Source: Epithemia pelagica
Taxonomy: Eukaryota; Bacillariophyta; Bacillariophyceae; Surirellales; Surirellaceae
Reading direction: 5' to 3'
DNA: 64,000 bases
Assembly: GCA_946965045.2 (NCBI GenBank)
Contig: OX337230.1
Coordinates: forward strand, 2,232,001-2,296,000
Position numbers and translations under genes: made by a program
Notes under the pieces: model-generated
What the model was told of the DNA's origin: nothing
What the model saw: only the letters and a program-made list of their open reading frames with translations
Databases searched by the model: none
Shown here: piece after piece, positions 11,257-20,155 of the stretch
How the letters are laid out: every line of letters begins with the position of its first letter
How positions within the stretch are numbered: position 1 is the first letter of the stretch

Positions 11257-13134
11257 ATGCCCGGACAGGACATGCACCATCCGGTGTATGTCTACAACAT
11301 GCAAGATTCTTTTAGAATCGGTTCATTCGTCCATATTCGTTTGCCCAAACAAGATGAAGACACAACAACCATTGCCCGTCTTGATTATGCCTCTGACGGC
11401 GAATTGGCCTTAACACTTTTCTTTCCGCTCTTCCCTCCCACGGAGTTGACTTGCCACCCACCACCCCCTGACCATTCCATCGACCCAATTGTTCACGGAA
11501 CAGGCAAAGACCATATCGAGTTATACCGGTCTGGCATCCAAATCAAACAATCCCATGTGATACACAAACAAATTCCTGTCCTATACCCTGCCTTCGTCTT
11601 CAACATTCAAGATTTGTCACATCCACAAAACGCTTGGGCCTCTGGAATGCGTAATGTCTACGTTGTACGCTATAAACAACGCCGCATAGACGATGTTCCG
11701 AAACTTGTCCCCATCAAGCCTAACGAGGTTGTCTGTTTTCCCACTGAAAACATTGCTCCTGACGAGAACTCACTCATTCTCTGTCATCGCTGTTATCATC
11801 GGAATGTCTGGACGGGTCTTTACTTGCTTCGCAAGGCCATAAGTAAAGTACTGAACCGCAGAAGTGGTACTTCGGAGAAGCATCAAGTGGTCAATACCTG
11901 TGCCATTGGTCTAATACCGTTGGAAGTCTTCAATTACATTCATGTTATTGCCAATTCCAATGTCCGTACACTAACCTGTCACCACCTTTCTTCTTCAGAG
12001 TCCTACATGCATATTGACGAGCATCTTACCCGCCGTAAGCTCAAATTCGAATTTGAACAGGGTATGATGCGTTTCGTCTCCTGTGATGACATGGACCTAC
12101 TTCGCCAATTCCTCGGTCTCGGAGCTGTCTATGGCTCACCGGAAATCAAGCCTACGTTAGCAGAATCAAAGCACGGGCACTCCTTGAAAAAAGGACACGC
12201 ACTTACCCTTGTCCAAGGCTCGAATAATGAAAATGCTTCCCCTCCCTTCAAACGTTGGTCCAAGGAACAACGGGTGGATATTTCCTTCTCACCCACACAG
12301 GTTCGTGTTACAGTTTCGTATTGCCGTTACCGCTACGACACCTTCCGATCGAATGGTGCTCTCAAACACGAACCTCCTACTCCTCATCTACAGGCACTGC
12401 TACGACGTCGGAAGTACGACGAACGACCTGATACAGTCTTTTGTCCAAAATCCAAGATTTCTCCGAGTCCATCTTCTGCCTCTGGCCAGCCTTCTGATAT
12501 TTCTGGCGATATTGACTCTTCCCCCCAAGATTTTCCTGACAAGAAACCTGCCGCAGCCGATGACGACACGTTCCACCAGATCCTCAACATGTCGGAAGAC
12601 AGTATTCTGTCGGACGACGAGGAAGAGGACCAGGCTCACCCTTTAGCAACGACCATTCCTGATGTCAATTCGAAGACATCAGATGAGGCAAGTATCAAGA
12701 ATGGACCGACGAAGAAAAAGAATTCTCCCGGCTCCTCTGTTGAGGATCTTCATCTTCAACCGATGGAAGATCATATGAAAATCAAGATTGGTCTGATTTG
12801 TGCCTATGTCGGTGATCAATTCTACGACCAACAGTCCGTAGTCGAAATCGAATTCATTCTCAAGCCCTCCGTCGATAAACGATTTCTCATTCGTGACAAG
12901 AAAACGGGGAAGCTCTTTACCTCGACTATCCATTCCCCCACGTCCACCAACGAACCGTCCTTCTCTGCTGGATACAGCCACGAAGCCACCATCCCAAGTA
13001 CCAAAGGTCCGTTTTATGTATGTCGTCCAGTGGCTGGTTCCCTACACGTCAAGGATCTCGAGTCCTGTCATCAAATGATCATTGTCAAGGAACATTCTAC
13101 GGAAATACTACGCAAGATTCGTGACTTCAACTAA
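11257..13134 (+). CDS. Transposon accessory ORF of unknown function
   Basis: 625 aa single ORF starting at an ATG 350 bp inside the left end of the transposon, convergent with the other two ORFs (27 bp gap at 13135-13161). The first 200 residues contain FRIGSFVHIRLPKQ, IARLDYASDGELALTLFF and NVYVVRYKQ, faintly like a BAH or other small beta domain; this is a pattern impression only. A CHRCYHRNVW stretch follows. Residues 395-510 are Pro/Ser/Asp-rich linker with DDEEEDQ. The last 100 residues again look folded. It may be a DNA- or chromatin-binding helper protein. I do not recognise the family. Confidence 0.7.
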   Translation: MPGQDMHHPVYVYNMQDSFRIGSFVHIRLPKQDEDTTTIARLDYASDGELALTLFFPLFPPTELTCHPPPPDHSIDPIVHGTGKDHIELYRSGIQIKQSHVIHKQIPVLYPAFVFNIQDLSHPQNAWASGMRNVYVVRYKQRRIDDVPKLVPIKPNEVVCFPTENIAPDENSLILCHRCYHRNVWTGLYLLRKAISKVLNRRSGTSEKHQVVNTCAIGLIPLEVFNYIHVIANSNVRTLTCHHLSSSESYMHIDEHLTRRKLKFEFEQGMMRFVSCDDMDLLRQFLGLGAVYGSPEIKPTLAESKHGHSLKKGHALTLVQGSNNENASPPFKRWSKEQRVDISFSPTQVRVTVSYCRYRYDTFRSNGALKHEPPTPHLQALLRRRKYDERPDTVFCPKSKISPSPSSASGQPSDISGDIDSSPQDFPDKKPAAADDDTFHQILNMSEDSILSDDEEEDQAHPLATTIPDVNSKTSDEASIKNGPTKKKNSPGSSVEDLHLQPMEDHMKIKIGLICAYVGDQFYDQQSVVEIEFILKPSVDKRFLIRDKKTGKLFTSTIHSPTSTNEPSFSAGYSHEATIPSTKGPFYVCRPVAGSLHVKDLESCHQMIIVKEHSTEILRKIRDFN

Positions 13135-13161
13135 ACAGTAGGAGTAACCATTAGTCATTCT

Positions 13162-15468
13162 CTATTCGCTTTCTTCATCACTACCAATTTCATATCTTTC
13201 GCTTTGTTCCTCTTCATCTGCAACGCTCGATGATTCCGATTCGTCTTCGGACAATTCCGATTCGTCGACGGTTCGTCCTTTGCTGTCATATAACTTGAAC
13301 GCAAGATTGCGGACCGCTTCGTCCAAAGATTGTTCATACAACGCACTCTTACCGATAGTGTAATCAAATTGTAGCTCAACTCTCTCTTCCTCAGCTCCCA
13401 AAGCAACTTCGGATGGTCTGTCACTTATCAATTGACCGAATTCTATAGTTCCACCCAGGTTCTTCACCCAATCCCTTGAATAGTCCTTGTCTTCCTGTGT
13501 CAGAGAAGCAAGTTCATTCCGAATATCCTCCTCTGTATACTTTCGCATGAATATGGTACGTCGCTGTACCCATCGTGCCATCGGAAGAAGTCGAGACTGC
13601 TTCCCACGGCCTTTGCTCACGCCCCCCCCCCTTCTTTGTGTACGATTGAAAAAGTAGGTTTTGAATGCGCTATTGAACGCTTCCCAACCTTGTTGCGAGT
13701 GGTTGGACAAGTTTCGCCAGTGTTGTAGATACTCTAGTACATGTCCTGAGCCAAGCATATGGCCATAGTTGGTGATCCCCTCGGATCCGTGTAATTCAAT
13801 CCGATTGCGGAACCACAGATCTGCAGACCTTTGGAATTCCCATACCTCTTGGTCCGAGAACGGGGTCCGCTGGCGTAGTTTTGTCATTGCATCCGCGTAA
13901 TGACCAACCGACTCCTTCCATAGTTCCTTATCTTCCTCGTTGTCTATACACAAGTCCACGAAGCTAGAGATTCCAATCAGCATTGCTCGGACCTGCACGT
14001 TGTCCAGCTTTACAATTCCAACTTGCTTGGTATCCTCGTCGAAAGGTATACTCCATTGTGCTTGGTTTGTTAGGGTCCCCAGCATCTCTCGGTTGATTCG
14101 TTTCTCGAGTTCTGCTTTGAGAGTATGACAGGCGGTTACGTCACTTCCTTTACAATTGTCCGGCATCCAAGCCAACGTACCCTTTTTGGTATTGGTGAAA
14201 CCATCTTTGAGGCACATTGTCAGGATCTTAATACCCAACCGGATCTCCATGTGCAATATACATGGTACTAGATCCATCATCATGACCAAAGCCGAGTTGG
14301 CATTGCCCTGTCCAAACTTCTTCACAGTTTTAGAAGCATCATGGTACGTCCACTCGGAAACATGTTGAAGAAAGAGCCGTGCCTGCCTTTGTACGAGAGA
14401 TCCTTCCAGCGATAGGTCGCGTAAGGCCAAGTCTTCTGTGAGGTAGGTAGAATAAGTTTTCCGTTGTGGACGGGTTGCTTTTTCCAAATCGAAATGAATG
14501 GAAGATAAATTGTCTTTCTCATTCTCACCATGTGGAATCCGAGGATCACCCCGCACCGCTATGTGAGACTCATCCCAAATCTCTTCGATCTGCTTGCTTA
14601 TTGCTGGCATGTCTTTTTCGAACCGTTTGACTCTACTGCGTAGTGTCTTCAGGTGCTCTGGTGTGCACATTTTGTGGTGGCGGCACTCCCATTCTGGTAT
14701 ATTGTCGTGTCCCATAGCATAACACCAATTACAGAATATCCTCTCTTCTTCTGTTGACTCGTCATCGTCTTGTGGATATGTAGGCATGGCCAGGTTGGTA
14801 GATTCTATAGGACACTTTGTACATGGGAAACGGGCATTCTTGGCTGCACCTCCACATCCTGCGAGTTTCCACTCGCAGGACATGTCGCAGTTCGTAACGA
14901 TCCAGATTGCCATAATGCCGAGGAGACGGGGGAGTATTGTATGCGCAGCTTCCGCAATCTCAGCGAACAAGATGGAGAAAATTCCTCGAACGTTCTTCTT
15001 TTTCTCACCTCCCATGACACATAGAAGAGGTGTGACATCATTCCGGGAGGAGGTGAGTGGGTTGGAGCTGTCGTTAAACTTCAACCCGGCCATTGTGATT
15101 TGGTGTTTCTTAGAAAGGGTGGCTCCGTCGAGAGTCTGTGCCATCATCAAGTTTCGGGACTTGGCATCCTCCGCGACGTCACGAGCGAGTATGATTTCCC
15201 GACCCATATCGGATGGGCGGAAGTAGAATCCTTCCGAACCGTCGTTTGTGTCTCTAATCATCTTGAAGCGTATCTTGATATTTCCAAAGGATTCAATCAT
15301 CGCCGCCATTTGTTTTAGGGAACTGGAACTAGGGATCATAGTTCGCAAATGCTTTTTACCGTCGTTCTCACATCGGCGAAGAATCTCGATTCCTTCGAAG
15401 GTTAATACCCCCCCTGCCAAGTCCATGTGGCGTAGAATCCGGAAGGGGGTAAAGACTGTTGTCCGCAT
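13162..15468 (-). CDS. Transposase-like protein of a diatom-expanded family
   Basis: 768 aa from an ATG at 15468. Features I associate with a large family of unnamed diatom proteins are VFTPFRILRHMDLAGG, LTFEGIEILRR, QTLDGATLSKKHQIT, a Cys-rich insert CTKCPIE with CNWC, and HSQQGWEAFNSAFKTYFF followed by TQRRGGG and SRLLPMARWVQRR. The C-terminus is Ser/Glu-rich. Its position between inverted repeats makes it the best transposase candidate; I cannot assign a catalytic triad. The next ORF upstream (15505-16995) is in the same frame with only a TAG between, and the ten codons after that TAG are open, so both may be one protein of about 1270 residues. Confidence 0.75.
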   Translation of the reverse strand: MRTTVFTPFRILRHMDLAGGVLTFEGIEILRRCENDGKKHLRTMIPSSSSLKQMAAMIESFGNIKIRFKMIRDTNDGSEGFYFRPSDMGREIILARDVAEDAKSRNLMMAQTLDGATLSKKHQITMAGLKFNDSSNPLTSSRNDVTPLLCVMGGEKKKNVRGIFSILFAEIAEAAHTILPRLLGIMAIWIVTNCDMSCEWKLAGCGGAAKNARFPCTKCPIESTNLAMPTYPQDDDESTEEERIFCNWCYAMGHDNIPEWECRHHKMCTPEHLKTLRSRVKRFEKDMPAISKQIEEIWDESHIAVRGDPRIPHGENEKDNLSSIHFDLEKATRPQRKTYSTYLTEDLALRDLSLEGSLVQRQARLFLQHVSEWTYHDASKTVKKFGQGNANSALVMMMDLVPCILHMEIRLGIKILTMCLKDGFTNTKKGTLAWMPDNCKGSDVTACHTLKAELEKRINREMLGTLTNQAQWSIPFDEDTKQVGIVKLDNVQVRAMLIGISSFVDLCIDNEEDKELWKESVGHYADAMTKLRQRTPFSDQEVWEFQRSADLWFRNRIELHGSEGITNYGHMLGSGHVLEYLQHWRNLSNHSQQGWEAFNSAFKTYFFNRTQRRGGGVSKGRGKQSRLLPMARWVQRRTIFMRKYTEEDIRNELASLTQEDKDYSRDWVKNLGGTIEFGQLISDRPSEVALGAEEERVELQFDYTIGKSALYEQSLDEAVRNLAFKLYDSKGRTVDESELSEDESESSSVADEEEQSERYEIGSDEESE

Positions 15469-15504
15469 GAAAGTTTTGAATTGCCGTAGGAATCGATGTT
15501 GTAA

Positions 15505-16995
15505 CTATCCGCCATGAAGGTCCGAGCCCAAAAACATATCGGCTAATAACTGAAAGAACTTGTCCGTTCTTCGACTGTCTATGGCATGGTTCTGTACGCT
15601 TTGTTTTACAACATCGTGGATGTAGTCAACGATCTCTTGGGCGCGGTCGTCATCGGTACAGGAAGAGGGAGGAAGTCGTCCATATTTTTCCTCATTCTCT
15701 TTCCTTGCTTCCTCTAGAGAGCGAATTTTGTCATCTTTGGCTTTGATATTTTTATCCTGGACCTTGTTACGTCGTTCCAGCTTTCGGATCTTATCTCTCA
15801 TCTCTCGAAGTCGTTCTTTCAGCAAATCAATGCGTGCAACAAGCAGATCCTTTTCGCGTTGGGGAGATAGAGGTTGTCGAACTGGTGAATGAGATACACG
15901 GGTGATTGCTGCTCTTGGAGATGTCAAGTTGCGACCGGCTAGGGAGGGGGGGGGGGGGGGGGAGAGAGGAAAAAGTTGGCTGCCAGTTAGTGGACGGCCA
16001 TTCGCGTCATTGGTGGTTGGAAAGGTCCTTGCACCCTCGAACAGACTCTGGTTGGGGAGCGTGGAGGTTGTATTTGTATTGGTTGTCGTTGGAGAACGGG
16101 TAGCTGTTGGGTTCAAAGTTGTCTGTGACAACATGTCGGTTTGAAAGATTATCGTCGTAGGTTGATGAGAAGATTGTGGTGGTTCGGTAGAACCTTGTTG
16201 CAATCTGCCCGTTGAGTCAATTTGTTGTGCTTCTGGGGAAGAATGACCATCGGTCCTATTGGATTCATTGATATTCTCTGGATTGGGAAGAAGAGTCGTC
16301 CTACGAACAGTCTCTGTTCCGTGTGATGACTCCTCGTCATCAAGAGTGGTGGTAAGAACAACGGCTTGCTTTCGACGGTGAGTTCGTTGCATCGGTGAAA
16401 TATTGGGAGCGGGTCCATTGCTTTGGTTCTGGTTTGTAGGATTCGTCAACGCGGCCGTAAGATTTTGATTCAGCACTATCACGTGCGGTTTTGGGACTGG
16501 ACGCGATTTCTGGCCTCGGGGAAGAATAGCTTTGACACGTTGGGTTGGGTATCCGACGCCGGTATGTTCGCATTTGCAGCTCCAACGTCCATTTTTCACC
16601 TTTCTGTTGACGTAGACGGAAGGATTTGTCTTCTCGTATTCGTCTGCGTCGTGACAGTTCCCACAGAACTTGAAGCCACGATAGATTTCTCGGCGATAAC
16701 TTCCAAATACAGAACAGGGCTTGTGCGTGTGCTTCTTGAACTCTCGACAGATGCGGGCTATTCTTTCTCTTTCGTCGTACGTAGCTATTAATGGAGTTCC
16801 GTCGGAAGACAGCCTTTTTGCCCGAGTTTGCTTGTTGGGAGAGGGTGGCCTCTTGGCAATTTCGAGTTGCTTTCGTCCATCTATGACCTTTCGTGCAAAT
16901 TTAGGGATTGGTTGACAAGGAAAGGTTCCATCCCTCTTCCTCCTCTGTCGGCAACGTCGAGGAGAGGATTTCTTCGACTTGCTCCGAGTCTTCAT
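15505..16995 (-). CDS. N-terminal partner ORF of the transposase, zinc-motif and coiled coil
   Basis: 496 aa from the ATG at 16995 (basic start MKTRSKSKKSSPRRCRQRRK; a longer open frame upstream lacks a good ATG). Residues 95-170 hold a Cys-rich region (KFCGNCHDADEYEK with later WSCKCEH), possibly zinc-binding. Residues 200-370 are Thr/Pro/Asn-rich linker with a Pro run encoded by a homopolymer at 15944-15961. Residues 380-450 form a strong coiled coil (LLKERLREMRDKIRKLERR). It ends FLGSDLHGG followed by TAG, with the transposase frame continuing directly. It probably supplies DNA binding or dimerisation. Confidence 0.7.
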   Translation of the reverse strand: MKTRSKSKKSSPRRCRQRRKRDGTFPCQPIPKFARKVIDGRKQLEIAKRPPSPNKQTRAKRLSSDGTPLIATYDERERIARICREFKKHTHKPCSVFGSYRREIYRGFKFCGNCHDADEYEKTNPSVYVNRKVKNGRWSCKCEHTGVGYPTQRVKAILPRGQKSRPVPKPHVIVLNQNLTAALTNPTNQNQSNGPAPNISPMQRTHRRKQAVVLTTTLDDEESSHGTETVRRTTLLPNPENINESNRTDGHSSPEAQQIDSTGRLQQGSTEPPQSSHQPTTIIFQTDMLSQTTLNPTATRSPTTTNTNTTSTLPNQSLFEGARTFPTTNDANGRPLTGSQLFPLSPPPPPSLAGRNLTSPRAAITRVSHSPVRQPLSPQREKDLLVARIDLLKERLREMRDKIRKLERRNKVQDKNIKAKDDKIRSLEEARKENEEKYGRLPPSSCTDDDRAQEIVDYIHDVVKQSVQNHAIDSRRTDKFFQLLADMFLGSDLHGG

Positions 16996-17511
16996 TGCAA
17001 TAGAGCAATGGTTGTCGTGTCTCCTGGCTAGGATCTGACAGAGGGTCTCTGTTGGATGGAAAAAGATGAGATCAGTTTGACATCGGCCAAAATTCCAAAA
17101 AAGGAGATTGAACAACGATCAATGTGCGATTGGGGGGGTATGTTTGTATTAAGGAATGTATATATTTTTCCCGTTGAGGAAAGCCGGTCGAGATAGTTTT
17201 TGTGCAGTGTGCCACAATTTGGGAAAAATTTGGGGGGGCCTATTTCAGGTGCCAAATGCACGCCAATGCAACGTCGATAGGTGTTATATTCTATGTGATT
17301 TAGATTCTCCATTATCGAAAATGTCTAAATGTATCGGAACATAACACTCAACGGCAATCGGTTTGGTCCAAAAGGTCGTTGGAAGTGAGATGGTCGGTTT
17401 TGGGGAAATTTATTTAACAAATTGGGGTTGGGGGAGGAGTACATATGGAGGGTATAGTGAGAGTGTCACTTTCTGAAGGATGAATGAGTCGCATTTGGGA
17501 AACGCCAGCAT

Positions 17512-17537
17512 GGATTGATACAGCAGTGCTCGTATTG
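17512..17537 (-). repeat. Right terminal inverted repeat
   Basis: Ends AGTGCTCGTATTG; inverted copy of the left end at 10906. The intervening 17116-17511 has no gene and several poly-G/T tracts. Confidence 0.9.
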
Positions 17538-18282
17538 AATACCGTTTGTCTCGTGGTCAGGCTCTTAAAGTCTCACTCTTCTCTGATCCGCCCCTGATCA
17601 AGAAATGGACCAAACGTACCCAGGAACTGTTTGCGCTCAACAAGGAAGTTGCCTCCGATGAACTGACCCCACCGAAAGAGTTGACTTCGTTTACTCAGTG
17701 GGAGGTGTTTAACGATGCCTTGCTCACATTCCTTGCGCAGCATCGCAATCCTACAACGGGTGTCCCTTTGACGTACGTCCTTCGTGAAACTAAGCCTGTT
17801 GGTTCTGAAGCAAGGAATGCTGCCTACGATACTATCGATGACGATTTGATTGCTACAACTATCCTGCAAGGCGATCAGTATGCCCTTGACAATCAACGCG
17901 TCTTCATGCTGATGAAACCTTTTCTTGTTGGCGGACCTGGCCTGACGTTCATCAAGCCACACCAAAAGAAGAAGGACGGTCGTGAGGCGTATCTTGCGTT
18001 GACTCGCCAAGCTACTGGAACAGCAGCTGTCACCATCCGCAAGAAAGAAGCATACGCTGCTATTGCCGACGCGAAGTTTACGGGCCACGGTCGTTTCTCG
18101 TATCAACAATACGTTCATCGCCATCAGAAAGCTCATAATACGTTGGCTGAACTTGATGAACCCGTTGCCGAAACCAAAAAGGTAACCGATTTCCTCAAAG
18201 GTATATCGGATCCCTCTTTGGTGGCGGGAAAGACGGTCGTCAACGGTGACGCAGCAAAGCTCTCTGATTTTGAAGCATGCCA
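17538..18282 (+). pseudogene. gag: Copia gag, central fragment
   Basis: Resumes Gag in frame after the transposon (YRLSRGQALKVSLFSDPP) and runs through the core to KLSDFEAC, then meets foreign sequence at 18283. About two thirds of Gag is present across the two fragments. It differs from the intact Gag by a handful of substitutions, such as His for Arg in the GHGRFSYQQY stretch. Confidence 0.9.
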
Positions 18283-18386
18283 CGAAAAATCCTGAACTTG
18301 TCGTGAAGAACAATGAAGATTGCATTGCCGATTATACCAGACAAAAACATGTTTGGGAAGAAGCGGCGGCTCGTGCCTCTGCGTAG
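18283..18386 (+). pseudogene. Tail fragment of the 6643-7358 gene
   Basis: Encodes the last 34 codons of the unrecognised gene (NPELVVKNNEDC to RASA stop) with one substitution, without any upstream part. It is a by-product of the duplication. Confidence 0.9.
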
Positions 18387-18844
18387 AAACTATGACAAAA
18401 GTCGATGTAACTTGCATCCTCCCTGGTTAGGATCCACATCCCCACCATTCGGCCTTCTTCGTACCTATTGTCGTCAATTAAGTCATCCAAACCATCAATA
18501 CCTCTAAGCAATTTCAAAACGACTCCTAGGGCACTTTGGTTTGAACAAGCTCTTTTGCCACACTTCTCTAACTTCCAATGGCTGTAGGTAGCATGCCTAG
18601 CTCAAGTATCGGAGACTGGCGCCTTTGATAGGAGTTGTCAGTTGCTCTCGTATTTATAATTTCGTAGAAAATCCCCGTTTTCCCCGTAATTCAAGGATGC
18701 GAACCTGCGACCGGAGCTTTCTGTGAAGTGAATCTTTCGTCTTTTCCTAAGATCGCACCATCAACGTCTCAGCATCATTGTTCCTATTGAACTCAGCAGC
18801 GTCCTTCTCTTCGCTTCATCTATCCAAGTGACCCAACCACCATC

Positions 18845-19570
18845 ATGGTATTGAATCAAATTCGAGCGCGCTTCGGCAAAGCTCTAATGGAAGCGATTGG
18901 AACTTTTGTGTTGTTGTTGACGATTCAATTGGCAGTCCATTCGCCGTCGAACTCTGACAAGGCTCCCATGTCCATTGGTTTGGTGCTTATGGTCTTGGTG
19001 TACGCCGGTGCTCCGATTTCTGGAGCCCATTACAATCCGGCCGTGACGTTGGCCTTGACCTTGACGGGTCGAGGATGTTTTCATGCGCACGGTCTGATTG
19101 TATATTGGATCTTTCAATGCGCGGGCGCCATTGCTGGCGCCGCGGTCGGCAATGCCTTGATTCCAGACAACGACGAAGCGGCAAACATTGCTGTGGATTC
19201 TCATGTCACGGTTTGGCAAGCCTTGGGTGGTGAATTGGTCTTTACGACCCTTTTGTGTTTGGTCGTCTTGTGTACCGCCACGCACTCCAAAGTCGAAAAC
19301 AATGGCTATTTTGGCGCCGCCATTGGTTTGACTGTCACGGCCGGGGCCGTGGCGGCTGGTCCATGGTCCGGTGGAGCCTTCAATCCGGCCGTGTCCTTGG
19401 GATTGGGTATCGTGGCCATGGATTTGGGCAGTGGATACAATTTCATTACCGCCCTGGTCAATTTGTTGGGCGGTGTCATGGCAGCCGCCCTGTTTTACCT
19501 CGTGGCACCGGATCAATACGACCCGACACAGAGCCAGTACGAACCCATTGCCGGAGGAGTGGCTGCATAA
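18845..19570 (+). CDS. Aquaporin (MIP family channel), copy 2
   Basis: 241 aa, apparently identical base for base to the gene at 8672-9397, with both NPA boxes (HYNPAVTLAL and AFNPAVSLG). The shared upstream sequence extends only 162 bp before the ATG; further upstream come a short unrelated junction, the common 371 bp segment and then broken gag. Its promoter neighbourhood therefore differs from copy 1, while its 3' flank continues into the presumed original downstream sequence. The identity implies very recent duplication, gene conversion, or two haplotypes placed in tandem by assembly. Confidence 0.92.
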   Translation: MVLNQIRARFGKALMEAIGTFVLLLTIQLAVHSPSNSDKAPMSIGLVLMVLVYAGAPISGAHYNPAVTLALTLTGRGCFHAHGLIVYWIFQCAGAIAGAAVGNALIPDNDEAANIAVDSHVTVWQALGGELVFTTLLCLVVLCTATHSKVENNGYFGAAIGLTVTAGAVAAGPWSGGAFNPAVSLGLGIVAMDLGSGYNFITALVNLLGGVMAAALFYLVAPDQYDPTQSQYEPIAGGVAA

Positions 19571-20155
19571 GTGGAGGACCGCGACCAAAGACAGAAGGCA
19601 ACAGTAGTTATGCAGGAATCATTGTCTCACAAAATCATCCATAAATTAATGAGAAAAGGACTTCGAGTTGGTTGGGCCATGTTCGCTTAGAAAGAATATC
19701 GGTGCCGTGTTCTTACCTTGTGCCAGATATCTGACCGTAGGCCATGATCGTGTTGGAAGTCTGTTTTCTGCATTATAGCCGCATGCAATAGGGAAAACGG
19801 GAACTTTTTGTGAGGCTATGGCTCGCCACTAGCTAGAACTACCTACTCCCATGGTGAGAGAGAGATATTCGAATCATATCCAAGAATACTCATTGGGAAT
19901 GAGATGCGTCGTTAAATAGAAGTTTCGTGACCAACTGAGCCAATCGAACCAAAACCAAAAAGACCGCTACTGAATTTGATGCAGTGAATCATCCCCGACA
20001 TGATTTACCCAATCGGCCGCCAGTTTACGCCCGACCATTTTCGAACTGCCCTCACTATTTGTTGCGGGTCTTTTGGGGGTGTTTCGCTTTTGCAAAGTTT
20101 CCAATGGACTGATTCATGTCATGAACCAAGAACAGTTGACAGAGCTTGACGGAAA
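19571..20155. other. Intergenic region after aquaporin copy 2
   Basis: 585 bp. The first 368 bp repeat the flank of copy 1; 19939-20155 is unique and should carry the promoter of the next gene. No coding signal seen. Confidence 0.4.

Larger units (their letters stand above)
10906..17537. mobile_element. 6.6 kb DNA transposon with terminal inverted repeats and three ORFs
   Basis: The inserted segment is defined by comparison with intact gag: 10905 and 17538 join to give the uninterrupted reading CTCGAATACCG, with only one extra A. Both ends carry CAATACGAGCACT as an inverted repeat, extending imperfectly to 26 bp. Inside are one plus-strand ORF (11257-13134) and two minus-strand ORFs (13162-15468, 15505-16995) that share a frame. 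The net one-base target duplication, or none, does not match the common superfamilies I know (hAT 8, Mariner TA, CACTA 3, MULE 9). Assignment to a superfamily is left open. Confidence 0.85.
9763..18282 (+). mobile_element. Truncated Copia (CoDi-like) retrotransposon, interrupted by a DNA transposon
   Basis: Begins with a complete 5' LTR (9763-9949), a PBS-like TATCAGACCCAG just after it, a 0.7 kb leader and gag from 10658. gag is cut at 10905 by the 6.6 kb insertion and resumes at 17538. At 18282, after the codons for a Glu-Ala-Cys-His stretch, it is abruptly replaced by the tail of the 6643-7358 gene. Pol and the 3' LTR are missing. Sequence is close to the intact minus-strand element at 35545-42561, so the insertion looks recent. 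Confidence 0.88.
18283..19938 (+). repeat. Duplicated block, copy 2
   Basis: Counterpart of 7255-9765. It starts abruptly after the truncated gag and ends where unique sequence (GCCAATCGAACC) begins. 29 bases at 18654-18682 replace the 884 bp present in copy 1. Confidence 0.9.
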
